From a virus: a DNA stretch of 23,882 nt. Made by a program: the position numbers and the translations under genes. Below the pieces are notes generated by a model. It searched no databases and was not told where the DNA came from. It saw only the letters and a list, made by a program, of their open reading frames with translations. Shown one piece after another: positions 1 to 7,064 of this stretch. Position 1 is the stretch's first letter. Each line of letters opens with the position of its first letter. The stretch is taken from IMG/VR virus record IMGVR_UViG_3300047316_000386, positions 1 through 23,882 of that record; one strand, written 5' to 3'.

Positions 1-226
1 CGCAGCAATTCATCTTGACGAGGTTCGCGAACGCCATCGCCCGGCTCACCGGCAGGTCGGACGCCTGGAAACCATCGAGCCAGCGCGACACCGTGCTCTC
101 GCTGGCATTCCATTCCCGGGCCAGGTCGCGTTGGCTCAACTTCGCGCGGGCGAGCGCATCGCGGGCCCATGCCATCTTGTCGCGGGAGTGGGGTGGGCGC
201 GTAGTGTCGGCCGTAGACGCAGGCAT
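1..226 (-). CDS. HTH-type transcriptional regulator, partial (phage repressor candidate)
   Basis: This leftward gene is cut by the left edge of the window; 75 codons are visible. The ATG at 226-224 is preceded, reading leftward, by AGGAG at 240-236 with nine bases between, so the start is well supported. Residues about 30-52 (from LSQRDLAREW through STVSRWLDG) read as a helix-turn-helix of the Cro/CI (XRE) kind, with the Ser-Thr-Val-Ser-Arg-Trp recognition helix near residues 44-49. The gene diverges from the replication operon across a repeat-rich control region, the usual place for a temperate-phage repressor or Cro-like protein. That role is inferred; the C-terminal half is not visible, so a CI-type oligomerisation or peptidase domain cannot be assessed. 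It could equally be a Cro-like or antitoxin-type regulator. Confidence 0.8.
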   Translation of the reverse strand, partial: MPASTADTTRPPHSRDKMAWARDALARAKLSQRDLAREWNASESTVSRWLDGFQASDLPVSRAMAFANLVKMNCC

Positions 227-258
227 GCAAACAAACTCCTCTGTGTCGTGTGCGCACC

Positions 259-273
259 TTGCGCCTGTTGCGC
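259..273 (+). repeat. Operator-like direct repeat, copy 1 (TTGCGC-N3-TTGCGC)
   Basis: Two TTGCGC hexamers separated by CTG. The same 15-base architecture recurs at 293-307 and 354-368, so the hexamer start-to-start distance is nine bases in all three copies. This suggests a regulator binding as a tandem dimer. Binding by the neighbouring HTH protein is inferred. Confidence 0.65.
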
Positions 274-292
274 GAACCGACACAAGACAATC

Positions 293-307
293 TTGCACTC
301 CTTGCGC
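293..307 (+). repeat. Operator-like direct repeat, copy 2 (TTGCAC-N3-TTGCGC)
   Basis: Hexamers TTGCAC and TTGCGC separated by TCC. It begins 34 bases after copy 1 and matches copy 3 at all 12 hexamer positions. Confidence 0.65.
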
Positions 308-322
308 GCACACGCACTGGTA

Positions 323-342
323 GCACAACCCCACGGTTGTGC
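323..342. repeat. Perfect inverted repeat GCACAACC-N4-GGTTGTGC
   Basis: Eight-base perfect arms (323-330 and 335-342) flank the four-base spacer CCAC. A closely related palindrome, with G in place of A at the third base and a five-base spacer, occurs at 8108-8128 at the far end of the early region. It may be an operator or a transcript hairpin; no T-tract follows, so a terminator is unlikely. Confidence 0.65.
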
Positions 343-353
343 GCTCAAAAGTA

Positions 354-368
354 TTGCACGCATTGCGC
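354..368 (+). repeat. Operator-like direct repeat, copy 3 (TTGCAC-N3-TTGCGC)
   Basis: Hexamers TTGCAC and TTGCGC separated by GCA. It ends 24 bases before the ATG of the first early gene, a position where a bound repressor would block transcription or elongation. The second hexamer is part of the palindrome TTGCGCAA (363-370). Confidence 0.65.
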
Positions 369-392
369 AACCGGGCGCAGGCTGGCCGGATC

Positions 393-662
393 ATGGTTAC
401 CGCGACACCTCAAACCGCGCAGCGTGAGCTCTTTCCCCGGGCGACCCTGACGGTCGCGCAGGCGGCGGAAATCCTCGGTATTCCCCGGCGAACCTTCTAT
501 CTCTATGTCGCGCAAGGGATCATTCCCTGCGTGCATGTCGGCCGGCGAAAAATTCTCATCCTCAGGGAGACGATCGACCAGCTGCTGTCGACCGGCGCCT
601 ACCCAGCCGGCGCCGAGGCGACGACGCCGGAAGGCTTCGCCCGGGACGACCGGGAGTGGTGA
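393..662 (+). CDS. Small helix-turn-helix DNA-binding protein (MerR/excisionase-like)
   Basis: An 89-residue protein that opens the rightward operon. Residues about 18-68 (TLTVAQAAEILGIP, then RRTFYLYVAQG, then VGRRKILILRETIDQLL) match the winged helix-turn-helix layout of the excisionase/MerR-like 'HTH_17' group: an AAEILG helix, a recognition helix, a GRRK wing turn and a closing helix. Such proteins act as excisionases or local regulators in phages; which applies here cannot be told. I chose ATG 393 over the in-frame GTG at 339 because the family domain begins well after 393 and the longer form would run through the control repeats. The ribosome site is weak. The stop overlaps the start of the next gene, indicating coupled translation. 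Confidence 0.8.
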   Translation: MVTATPQTAQRELFPRATLTVAQAAEILGIPRRTFYLYVAQGIIPCVHVGRRKILILRETIDQLLSTGAYPAGAEATTPEGFARDDREW

Positions 663-1996
663 CCGCCCTCTGGCCCCACCAGCGCCAGGTGCTGTCCGAT
701 CTGGTGATCGGGCACTGGCTGCTGCTGTGGGACCCGGGCTGCGGCAAGACCCTGGCCGCCGTCGAGGCCGGCCGTCTGGTCGGCGGCCGGCAGCTGTGGA
801 TCACGCTGGCGATCCTGATCCCGCAGACCGTGCAGGTGATCGAGGATCAACGGCCGGGTGTCCGGGTGCAGATGCTGCGCACCGGGAAGGCGACCGTCGA
901 CGCGCGTGCCGACGTCGTCGTCGTCAGCTACGACCTGATGCGCACCACCCCGATCTGGCGGCAGCTGTTCAAGCTGACCTGGGCGAGCTGCGTGTGCGAC
1001 GAGGGGCATGCCCTGGCGCACTCCAGCACTGTTCGCACGCGCGCTTTCTACGGCGCGCGCAGCACTAGCAAGGGCGCTCTGTTCCGCCGCTGCGAGCGTG
1101 TGTGGATACTGACCGGGTCGGTGGTCAGCAATTCGCCCGACGAGCTCTGGCCACACCTGAGCCGGCTATTCCCGCACACGTTGCCGGGGATCGACACTTT
1201 GCAACAATTCCTAGGAGAATTTTGCATCACCGCGCAACGCCCCTACGGGTTGCAGGCCACGGGCGGCAAAAACCTGCCCCGCCTGCACGCAATCCTGCGC
1301 GCGTGCAGCTCGCGCGCCGGCTTGCGCGACCTGCACGACCTGCCGCCCCTGACCGTCGACACCATCCCCCTCGAGATCAGCGACAAGCACCGCCGGGAGA
1401 TGGACGCCACGCTCACGCCCGAGCAGCGGCGCGAGGTCGATATCATCCTGACGCAAATCGACGGCGGCTCGGCCGCCGCCTGGCAGCGCCTGCAGGCAAT
1501 GCTGCTCCCCCTCGCGTCGATGCGGCGCGTGACTGCGTTAGCCAAAGCCGAGGGCTGCGCGGACCTGGTCGAGGCCGAGCTGACCGGCGGCGCCGATCGC
1601 ATTGTGGTGTTTGGCCTGCACCTCGACGCCCTGCGCCATGTCGCCGGGAGGCTTCGCACCTGGAACTGCAGCGTGATCACCGGGGATACGCCCGGCCCCA
1701 TGCGCACGGCGCTGATTGACCGTTTTCACCGAGGCGTGGATCGTGTGCTGGTTGCACAATCCAAGGTCGCCGGCCACGGGTTGAACCTGCAGGCCTGCCG
1801 GCGGGTGCTGCTGCTCGAGACCAGCTGGACACCCGCCGACGTCGAGCAGGCGATCGCGCGCTGCATGCGCGCCGGGCAGGAACGCCCGGTGCACGCTTCG
1901 ATCCTGGCGGTGTCACGTTCCATTGACGCCCGCGTCGCGTCGATCCTGCGCCGCAAGGAATATCTCGTTAACGAAATTATAAGGGGAGCTGCCTGA
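656..1996 (+). CDS. SNF2-type DEAD/DEAH-box DNA helicase/translocase
   Basis: A 446-residue superfamily 2 ATPase. Motif I (Walker A, DPGCGKT) is at residues 26-32, preceded by the WPHQRQ Q-motif-like segment at 6-11. Motif II is DEGH at 115-118. Motif III is ILTGSVVSNS, the usual LTGTP region. The second RecA-like lobe ends with GHGLNLQ and a clear motif VI, QAIARCMRAGQ, at 398-408, which is typical of SNF2 proteins. Phage SNF2-like helicases of this length accompany family A polymerases and probably unwind or remodel DNA during phage replication or recombination. DEGH in place of DEAH is common in this group. The start may be GTG 656 or GTG 659; the second gives a GTGA overlap with the upstream stop. 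Its stop overlaps the next ATG by one base (TGATG). Confidence 0.9.
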   Translation: MVTALWPHQRQVLSDLVIGHWLLLWDPGCGKTLAAVEAGRLVGGRQLWITLAILIPQTVQVIEDQRPGVRVQMLRTGKATVDARADVVVVSYDLMRTTPIWRQLFKLTWASCVCDEGHALAHSSTVRTRAFYGARSTSKGALFRRCERVWILTGSVVSNSPDELWPHLSRLFPHTLPGIDTLQQFLGEFCITAQRPYGLQATGGKNLPRLHAILRACSSRAGLRDLHDLPPLTVDTIPLEISDKHRREMDATLTPEQRREVDIILTQIDGGSAAAWQRLQAMLLPLASMRRVTALAKAEGCADLVEAELTGGADRIVVFGLHLDALRHVAGRLRTWNCSVITGDTPGPMRTALIDRFHRGVDRVLVAQSKVAGHGLNLQACRRVLLLETSWTPADVEQAIARCMRAGQERPVHASILAVSRSIDARVASILRRKEYLVNEIIRGAA

Positions 1997-2475
1997 TGCC
2001 GCGCGCGACGATCAATCTGCATGTGCAATTTGATACCGAGCTATCAGCGGACGTGCTGGCCGCCCTGCTGTTACGCGAGCAGGCGCAGGCGCACCCTGCC
2101 CTGCAGCGTGCCGTAGAAGAGGAAGATTTTCAGCGCGGCCTGGCGGACCCCGCCGACCCGGCACGGGTCGCGGCGGCCGAGGGGCCGCCGCCAAAGCCCG
2201 CGCCGAAACCACGGTCGGACAAGCGGCAAACATCCTCACGCACCGCCCCCGCAGCCGCCGGCAACGGAGCGGAGCGCAAGCCGCTCACCGAACCGGAGAT
2301 GCGCGCGCTGCTGAGCGATGTCTCGAGCGCGCATCCCCAAAAAGTGGCTGCGGTGGTCGCGTTGTTGCAAAAGCACGGCGGGTCGCCGCGCCTGCTCGAC
2401 TGCCCGCCGGAGCGGTGGATGGCGATCGAGGATGCCGCGCGCGGCGTCCTGGCCGAGCTGCAGGCGCCGGCCTGA
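1996..2475 (+). CDS. Conserved-looking phage protein of unknown function
   Basis: A 159-residue protein I do not recognise. It has a short N-terminal segment of alternating hydrophobic residues (RATINLHVQFD), a mostly helical middle, a Pro/Lys/Ala-rich linker around residues 55-95 that is probably disordered, and a C-terminal helical domain (about 97-155) with the segment VVALLQKHGG. Two separate domains are likely. The ribosome site AAGGGGAG is strong and lies within the end of the helicase gene, and the ATG shares a base with the helicase stop, so the two products are probably made together. Its place between a helicase and a nuclease suggests an accessory replication or recombination factor, but that is only context. 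Confidence 0.75.
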   Translation: MPRATINLHVQFDTELSADVLAALLLREQAQAHPALQRAVEEEDFQRGLADPADPARVAAAEGPPPKPAPKPRSDKRQTSSRTAPAAAGNGAERKPLTEPEMRALLSDVSSAHPQKVAAVVALLQKHGGSPRLLDCPPERWMAIEDAARGVLAELQAPA

Positions 2476-2483
2476 GCCCGGCC

Positions 2484-2741
2484 GTGGCCGCGCCCCCCGG
2501 CACCCTGGTCTGCGATCAGGACGGCCCCTGGCTGTGCGATTGCTGCGGGCGCGCTGTCTGGTATGTGCGCGGCTCAATGTGGCACGGCCAGGCTCGCATC
2601 TGCCGCGAGTGTTTTTACGTCTGGTATGAATACGGCTTTACCGATCCGGCGAAGATCAAGGCCGAGGTGCTCGCGTGCGAAGCGGCGGGCCGCTTCCCCT
2701 TCCCCTCCACCGGGATCGGCATCGCGAGGGCTGACGCATGA
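2484..2741 (+). CDS. Small zinc-ribbon-like protein
   Basis: An 85-residue protein (GTG start at 2484) with two Cys pairs, C18-x2-C21 (within CDCCG) and C40-x2-C43 (CREC), spaced as in a zinc ribbon or treble clef; C10 and C20 are extra cysteines. Aromatic residues between the pairs (Trp26, Tyr27, Trp33) fit a compact zinc fold. The role is unknown; small zinc-binding proteins in phage early operons often bind DNA or a partner enzyme. The start is uncertain: an in-frame ATG at 2415 exists but would overlap the upstream gene by 60 bases, so I prefer GTG 2484, although its ribosome site is poor. The stop overlaps the next start as ATGA. Confidence 0.6.
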   Translation: MAAPPGTLVCDQDGPWLCDCCGRAVWYVRGSMWHGQARICRECFYVWYEYGFTDPAKIKAEVLACEAAGRFPFPSTGIGIARADA

Positions 2742-3907
2742 GCGGCGGCCACAGCCCCCTCGGCATGTCCGTCCTCGAGCGGCGGTTCTGCTGCCCGGGC
2801 AGCTTGCGTCTCGAGCGCGACCGGCCCGGCACGGAGACGGAATACAGCCGACGCGGGACCGAACTGCACAGCGTCGCCGCTGCGGCCCTGTCAGAAGGCT
2901 GGGACGTGCTCGAGGCGACCCCGGATGATCTTGACGGGCAGGACATCCTGGCGCCCTGGCTGGCCACGGTGCGCCGCGCGTGGGACCACCTGCGCGGCGA
3001 GCTGATGGTGGAGCACCGGTTCAGCCTCGAGGCCCTACACGAACTCTACTGGGGCACGGCTGACGCGGTGGTGCTGGCGCCCCCGCACCTCTGGGTCGGT
3101 GACCTGAAGACCGGCGGCGGACACCCCGTGCCGGTGCGCCGTCCCGACGGCCGGCCGAATTTTCAGCTCGCCGGCTATGCCCTCGGTGTCCTGCAGTCCC
3201 TGCCGCCCGGCACCATCATCAACCAGATTACGCTCTGTGTCGTGCAGCCGCGCCGGAACAGCATCCAGACCACCGAGCTCACCCCGGACGAGGTCATGGA
3301 CCTGGCAGGCGACCTGGTCGAAATCGCCGAGCGGGCGCTGGCGCCCGACGCGCCCCTCGTCCCCGGCGAGCATTGTAGTTTTTGCAGGGGGGCGGTGGTC
3401 TGCCCGGCCCTGCACGAGAGGGCCCTGGCCGTGGCCGCATCCGAATTTGACGATGAGCGCCCGATCGAGGAGCGACGCCCGCGCCCCCCGGCGGACCTGA
3501 CGCCCGAGCAGCTGGCGCTCGTCCTCGACGCCGCGTCCCTGGTCAAGATTTGGATTGCTGCTGTCGAGGCGCACGCCCGGGGCGCGGCCGAGCGTGGCCT
3601 CGTCATTCCCGGCTGGAAGCTCGCTGCCAAGCGCTCCACCCGCAAATGGATCAGCGAGGATGAGGCGTCAGCTGCACTAACATTCCTTCTCGAGGAAAAT
3701 AGATTTGCGCCACCCGAGCTGCTGTCCCCGGCGCAAGCGGAGAAGGCGCTGAAACGCGCGAAGCTCAGCAAGCCGAATAACTGGGACGCGCTCATCACCT
3801 GGACCGACCCGGGAACCACGCTGGTCCCGGCCGACGACCCGCGCCCCGCCGTCGCACCGTCGGCGGTCGCGGCGCTTGAATTTGAAACTGAGAAAGCAAA
3901 GGACTGA
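2738..3907 (+). CDS. DUF2800 family protein, Cas4/AddB-like PD-(D/E)XK nuclease
   Basis: A 389-residue protein matching the phage DUF2800 family (PF10926). The nuclease core shows E42 (RGTELH), D109 (WGTAD), the D122-x-K124 motif (VGDLKTGGG) and Q143-x3-Y147 (QLAGY), the set expected for RecB/Cas4-type PD-(D/E)XK exonucleases. Cysteines 213, 216 and 222 form CX2CX5C and there is a CC pair at 18-19, the pattern that holds a 4Fe-4S cluster in Cas4 and AddB. This points to a metal-dependent DNA exonuclease acting on phage DNA ends, probably in recombination with the adjacent ssDNA-binding protein. The cluster itself is inferred. GAGGG seven bases before the ATG supports the start, which overlaps the upstream stop by four bases. 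The C-terminal 150 residues carry an acidic/Pro-rich linker and a helical region. Confidence 0.87.
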   Translation: MSGGHSPLGMSVLERRFCCPGSLRLERDRPGTETEYSRRGTELHSVAAAALSEGWDVLEATPDDLDGQDILAPWLATVRRAWDHLRGELMVEHRFSLEALHELYWGTADAVVLAPPHLWVGDLKTGGGHPVPVRRPDGRPNFQLAGYALGVLQSLPPGTIINQITLCVVQPRRNSIQTTELTPDEVMDLAGDLVEIAERALAPDAPLVPGEHCSFCRGAVVCPALHERALAVAASEFDDERPIEERRPRPPADLTPEQLALVLDAASLVKIWIAAVEAHARGAAERGLVIPGWKLAAKRSTRKWISEDEASAALTFLLEENRFAPPELLSPAQAEKALKRAKLSKPNNWDALITWTDPGTTLVPADDPRPAVAPSAVAALEFETEKAKD

Positions 3908-3912
3908 AACCG

Positions 3913-4467
3913 ATGGCAAGCACGCCCAAATATGACGGCCCGGTGCTGCGGGTTGGCCCTGGCCGGATTTCATTCCCCAGCATCTTCACTCCCAAGGAGA
4001 CGCCACGCGGTAATCGCTATGACCTGACGCTGCTGCTGCCGCCAGACTATGATTACGTATTCATCACCAAGGCTTTGATTGGCCTTGAGCAGCAGGCGTG
4101 GGGCACGGACCCTAAGAAGTGGCCGGCGCGCGCGCGCACGCACGAGCAGGTCGTGCGCGACTGCTCGGAGAAGCCCCACCTGGCCGGCTACGAGGACGGG
4201 TGGCACTTCGTGCACGCCTCATCGAGCGAGATGCCGAAGGTGGTGTCGTTCGACCCCAACGTGCTCATCACCGACGCGGCCGAGCTCTACGCCGGGCGCT
4301 GGGCGAAGATTTCCTGCCGGCCCTTCATCTACGAAATGAAGGAAGGGATCGGCGTCTCGTTAGGGTTGAATAACATCCAGCTGCTGAAGCGCGACGAAAC
4401 CTTCGGGCGCTCGAGCCCGTCAAAGGATTTCGACGTCGAAGCCGAAGAGATGGCCGAGGATTTCTGA
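3913..4467 (+). CDS. DUF2815 / Enc34-type single-stranded DNA-binding protein
   Basis: A 184-residue protein with the sequence character of the DUF2815 family (PF10991), whose phage Enc34 member is known to bind ssDNA through an OB-like fold. Recognisable parts are the N-terminal VGPGRISFPSIF strand region, the YDLTLLLPP segment near residues 36-44, and the central Trp/Tyr-rich GYEDGWHF region. The tail is acidic and ends in phenylalanine (EAEEMAEDF), like the tails of bacterial SSB and T7 gp2.5 that recruit partner enzymes. It should coat ssDNA made by the helicase, nuclease and polymerase. AAAGGA nine bases before the ATG supports the start. The DUF2800-DUF2815-polymerase neighbourhood is common in temperate phages of proteobacteria. 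Confidence 0.87.
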   Translation: MASTPKYDGPVLRVGPGRISFPSIFTPKETPRGNRYDLTLLLPPDYDYVFITKALIGLEQQAWGTDPKKWPARARTHEQVVRDCSEKPHLAGYEDGWHFVHASSSEMPKVVSFDPNVLITDAAELYAGRWAKISCRPFIYEMKEGIGVSLGLNNIQLLKRDETFGRSSPSKDFDVEAEEMAEDF

Positions 4468-4484
4468 CCCAGGCAGGGGGACGC

Positions 4485-4979
4485 GTGTCTCTGATAATCG
4501 TTCCATGTATGCTCGGAGAGGCAATCAGCTTTGTGCGCGCGTTTCATCGGCACAACAAAGCACCCCTCTCCGGGCTGTTTGCGTGTGGCGCGGCGGATGA
4601 CGGCAAACTGGTGGGTGTGGGCATCGTGGGGCGCCCGGCGGCGCGGGCGCTGCAGGACGGCGTGACCTGTGAGGTGACGAGATGTTGCGTCGCCGGTGAC
4701 GCGCCGAAGAACACGCCGAGCGCGATCTACGGCGCGTTGTGGCGGGCGGCGAAGGCGCTGGGTTGGCGCAGGCTGATCACCTACACGCTGCAGACAGAGA
4801 GCGGAGCGTCGCTGCGTGGAGCCGGGTGGACACTCATCGCTGAGCGCCCGGCGCGTGACCCCAAAGGTTGGCAGAGCCGTGCCGGGCGGGACGAACAAGC
4901 TGTGGTTGGGCACGCAAAATTCTTGTGGGGACGAACCAATGATGCAGTGCTGCACGCTGGCCGCCCGATGGACTGGTAA
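4485..4979 (+). CDS. XF1762-type phage protein (GNAT-like fold suspected)
   Basis: A 164-residue protein resembling the XF1762 group found next to phage family A polymerases. The middle (GLFACGAADDGKLVGVGIVG, then CEVTRCCVAGDAPKN) and the segment around residues 105-120 (LQTESGASLRGAGW) follow the strand-helix order of GNAT acyltransferases: a conserved core strand, a cofactor-loop-like region and a 'SLRAAGW' strand-turn. Acyl transfer is not shown and the biological role is unknown. The start is GTG 4485, with a GGGGG run four bases upstream. It ends three bases before the polymerase gene. Confidence 0.8.
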   Translation: MSLIIVPCMLGEAISFVRAFHRHNKAPLSGLFACGAADDGKLVGVGIVGRPAARALQDGVTCEVTRCCVAGDAPKNTPSAIYGALWRAAKALGWRRLITYTLQTESGASLRGAGWTLIAERPARDPKGWQSRAGRDEQAVVGHAKFLWGRTNDAVLHAGRPMDW

Positions 4980-4982
4980 GCG

Positions 4983-7064
4983 ATGACCCGGTCCCTCTAC
5001 TGGGACTGCGAAACGCGTTCGACCGTCGATCTGCGCAAGACCGGCGTTTACATCTACGCGAGCCACCCCTCCACCTCGGTGACGGTGGCTCGCTTCGCGC
5101 TCGACGGCGAGGCGCCGTGCGAATGGCGCCCCGGCCGCGATCTGCCCCGGCAATATCTCGACGCCCTCGCCGACCCCGACGTGCGCGTGGTCGCGCACAA
5201 TGCCGCGTTCGAACGGATCATCCTCGCCCTCGTCCTGCACCCGCGCTACGGCTGGCCGACGGTCCCGATCAGCCGGTGGCACTGCACCATGGCCCGCGCG
5301 CGGGCTCAGGCGCTGCCTGGCGGGCTTGACGCCGCCGCCAACGCCGCCGGCCTGGACGTGCGCAAAGACCTGCAGGGTCACGCCCTGATGCTGCGCATGT
5401 GCCGCCCGCGCGCGGTGCTCCCCGGCGGCAGCGTCACCTGGTGGGAGGACGAGGAGCGGATGACCCGCCTCTCGGATTATTGCGGCTTCGACGTCAAGGT
5501 GGAGCGCGCCCTCGATCGTAGCCTGCAGCCGCTGCTGCCCGACGAGGTCCATGTCTGGGTCGAGACTGAGATCATCAACGACCGGGGCGTGCGCTTCGAT
5601 CTTGATTTCGTGCGCCAGGCGCGCGTGGTCGGCGAGGAGACGCGCGAGCGCCTCGATGGTGAAATTAAGCGGCTCACTAACGGTGCCGTGGCCAAGGCCA
5701 GCAATGTCACGGATTTAAAGCGCTGGCTGGTCGATCGCGGCGTTGACCTGCGCCGTCCACCGATGGACGATCCGAAGCCGTTCGGGCTCGCGGAGCCAGC
5801 ACCACTGGAAGAGGACGACGAAGCGACCATCGGTGACGAGGATGTGCTGCTCGCCGAGGGCAAGCCTGACGCGCGCGACGAACTGCCCGAACTCCGGCGC
5901 CGGGACGTGCTGCGCCTGCTGGCGAACGAGGACGTCGACCAGCACAGCAAGAACGTCCTGCGGGTGCGCTACGAGGCCGGCATGATCAGCACCCGCAAGC
6001 TGGACGCGCTCCTGCACCGGGCTGATGACGAGGGCGTGGTGCGCGGCCTTTTTGGTTACCATGGGGCTAACACTGGCAGATATATTTCACACGGCCTGCA
6101 GGTGCAGAACCTGCCGCGCGAGACGGTCTCCGATTGGGAAGGGTGCCGCGACCTGCTCGACGGCGGACCTGACCTGGTAGACGCGTTGTGGGGTGCGCCG
6201 TTGCAGATGATCAGCCGCATGCTGCGCGGCGCGATCATCCCCCGCCCCGGCTGCGATATCGCCGCCTCGGATTTCAGCTCGGTCGAGGCCGTAGGCGTCG
6301 CCTGGCTGGCCGGTCAGACAGACCTGCTCGAGGCGTTCGCTCGCCGCGAAAAGATTTACGAGAAGATGGCGGCCGAGGTTTACGGCATTTCGCCCGAGCG
6401 CATCGCACCCGACAGCCGCGAGAGACACGTTGGCAAGACCCTTGTGTTAGGTGCGGGCTACCAGATGGGCTGGTATAAATTTCGTGAGACGGTGCTGGCC
6501 AACACCGGGATTTATCTGACCGAGGGCGAGGCGGTGAACGCGATCCACGTTTATCGCGAGACGTTCGAACGTATCCCGTTTCTGTGGCGCAGCATGAACA
6601 AAGCGGCGATCGACGCCGTGAAAATGCCGGGCGCGACGACACACATAGGCAAAATCCGTTTCCAGCGCGCAGGCAAGTGGTTGCGCATGCGCCTGCCGAG
6701 CGGTCGGTGCATTTGGTATTCGCAGCCCCTCATCGAGCCCGATAAATTCGGTGGCGAAATGCTCACCTACGTGGGCGTCAACCCGAAGACCAAGAAGTGG
6801 GAGCGCGGCCAGACCTACGGCGGGCGCCTGACCGAGAACGCAGTGCAGGGCCTGTGCCGCGACCTGCTCGTGCACGGCATGCTCGCCCTCGAGCGCGAAG
6901 ACTATCAGCCGATCGCCCTGGTGCACGACGAGATCATCTGCGAGCCGGGGGCCTGGCACGGGTCGATCGGCGAGCAGCTCGAGATCATGTGCGCTGCGCC
7001 GGATTGGGCGAAGGGGTTTCCGCTCAGCGCCAAGGGCAGTCGGGGGCTGCGTTATTCAAAATGA
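4983..7064 (+). CDS. Family A DNA polymerase with 3'-5' exonuclease domain
   Basis: A 693-residue replicative polymerase of the phage Pol I/T7 type. The proofreading domain is intact: Exo I D8-x-E10 (WDCE), Exo II N73 with F76-E77 (HNAAFE), Exo III Y166-x3-D170 (YCGFD). The polymerase domain has motif A D430-FSSVE, motif B R481-x3-K485-x7-Y493 and motif C H648-D649-E650 (VHDE). All catalytic residues are present, so it should be active. The position equivalent to E. coli Phe762 is Leu489. Residues about 259-300 form an acidic low-complexity insert (EEDDEATIGDED) between the two domains. The ribosome site (GGTAAG) is weak. It is the core of the phage replication module; its stop overlaps the next ATG (ATGA). 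Confidence 0.96.
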   Translation: MTRSLYWDCETRSTVDLRKTGVYIYASHPSTSVTVARFALDGEAPCEWRPGRDLPRQYLDALADPDVRVVAHNAAFERIILALVLHPRYGWPTVPISRWHCTMARARAQALPGGLDAAANAAGLDVRKDLQGHALMLRMCRPRAVLPGGSVTWWEDEERMTRLSDYCGFDVKVERALDRSLQPLLPDEVHVWVETEIINDRGVRFDLDFVRQARVVGEETRERLDGEIKRLTNGAVAKASNVTDLKRWLVDRGVDLRRPPMDDPKPFGLAEPAPLEEDDEATIGDEDVLLAEGKPDARDELPELRRRDVLRLLANEDVDQHSKNVLRVRYEAGMISTRKLDALLHRADDEGVVRGLFGYHGANTGRYISHGLQVQNLPRETVSDWEGCRDLLDGGPDLVDALWGAPLQMISRMLRGAIIPRPGCDIAASDFSSVEAVGVAWLAGQTDLLEAFARREKIYEKMAAEVYGISPERIAPDSRERHVGKTLVLGAGYQMGWYKFRETVLANTGIYLTEGEAVNAIHVYRETFERIPFLWRSMNKAAIDAVKMPGATTHIGKIRFQRAGKWLRMRLPSGRCIWYSQPLIEPDKFGGEMLTYVGVNPKTKKWERGQTYGGRLTENAVQGLCRDLLVHGMLALEREDYQPIALVHDEIICEPGAWHGSIGEQLEIMCAAPDWAKGFPLSAKGSRGLRYSK

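Larger units (their letters stand above)
227..392. promoter_or_regulatory. Divergent control region between HTH regulator and early operon
   Basis: No convincing gene fills this stretch. It separates the leftward HTH gene from the rightward early operon and should hold promoters for both. It carries three paired direct repeats (259-273, 293-307, 354-368), an inverted repeat (323-342) and two short perfect palindromes, GTGCGCAC at 250-257 and TTGCGCAA at 363-370. I could not pick a convincing -35/-10 pair on either strand, so promoter positions are not called. Confidence 0.7.

Noticed and set aside
339-392. Upstream GTG start for the small HTH protein
   Set aside because: It would begin inside the inverted repeat and place coding sequence over the operator-like repeats; the domain begins well after ATG 393.
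4329-5552. Leftward open frame of 407 codons across the XF1762-like and polymerase genes
   Set aside because: It runs antisense to two well-supported genes and has no family character; His/Arg/Ala-rich composition is typical of antisense frames.
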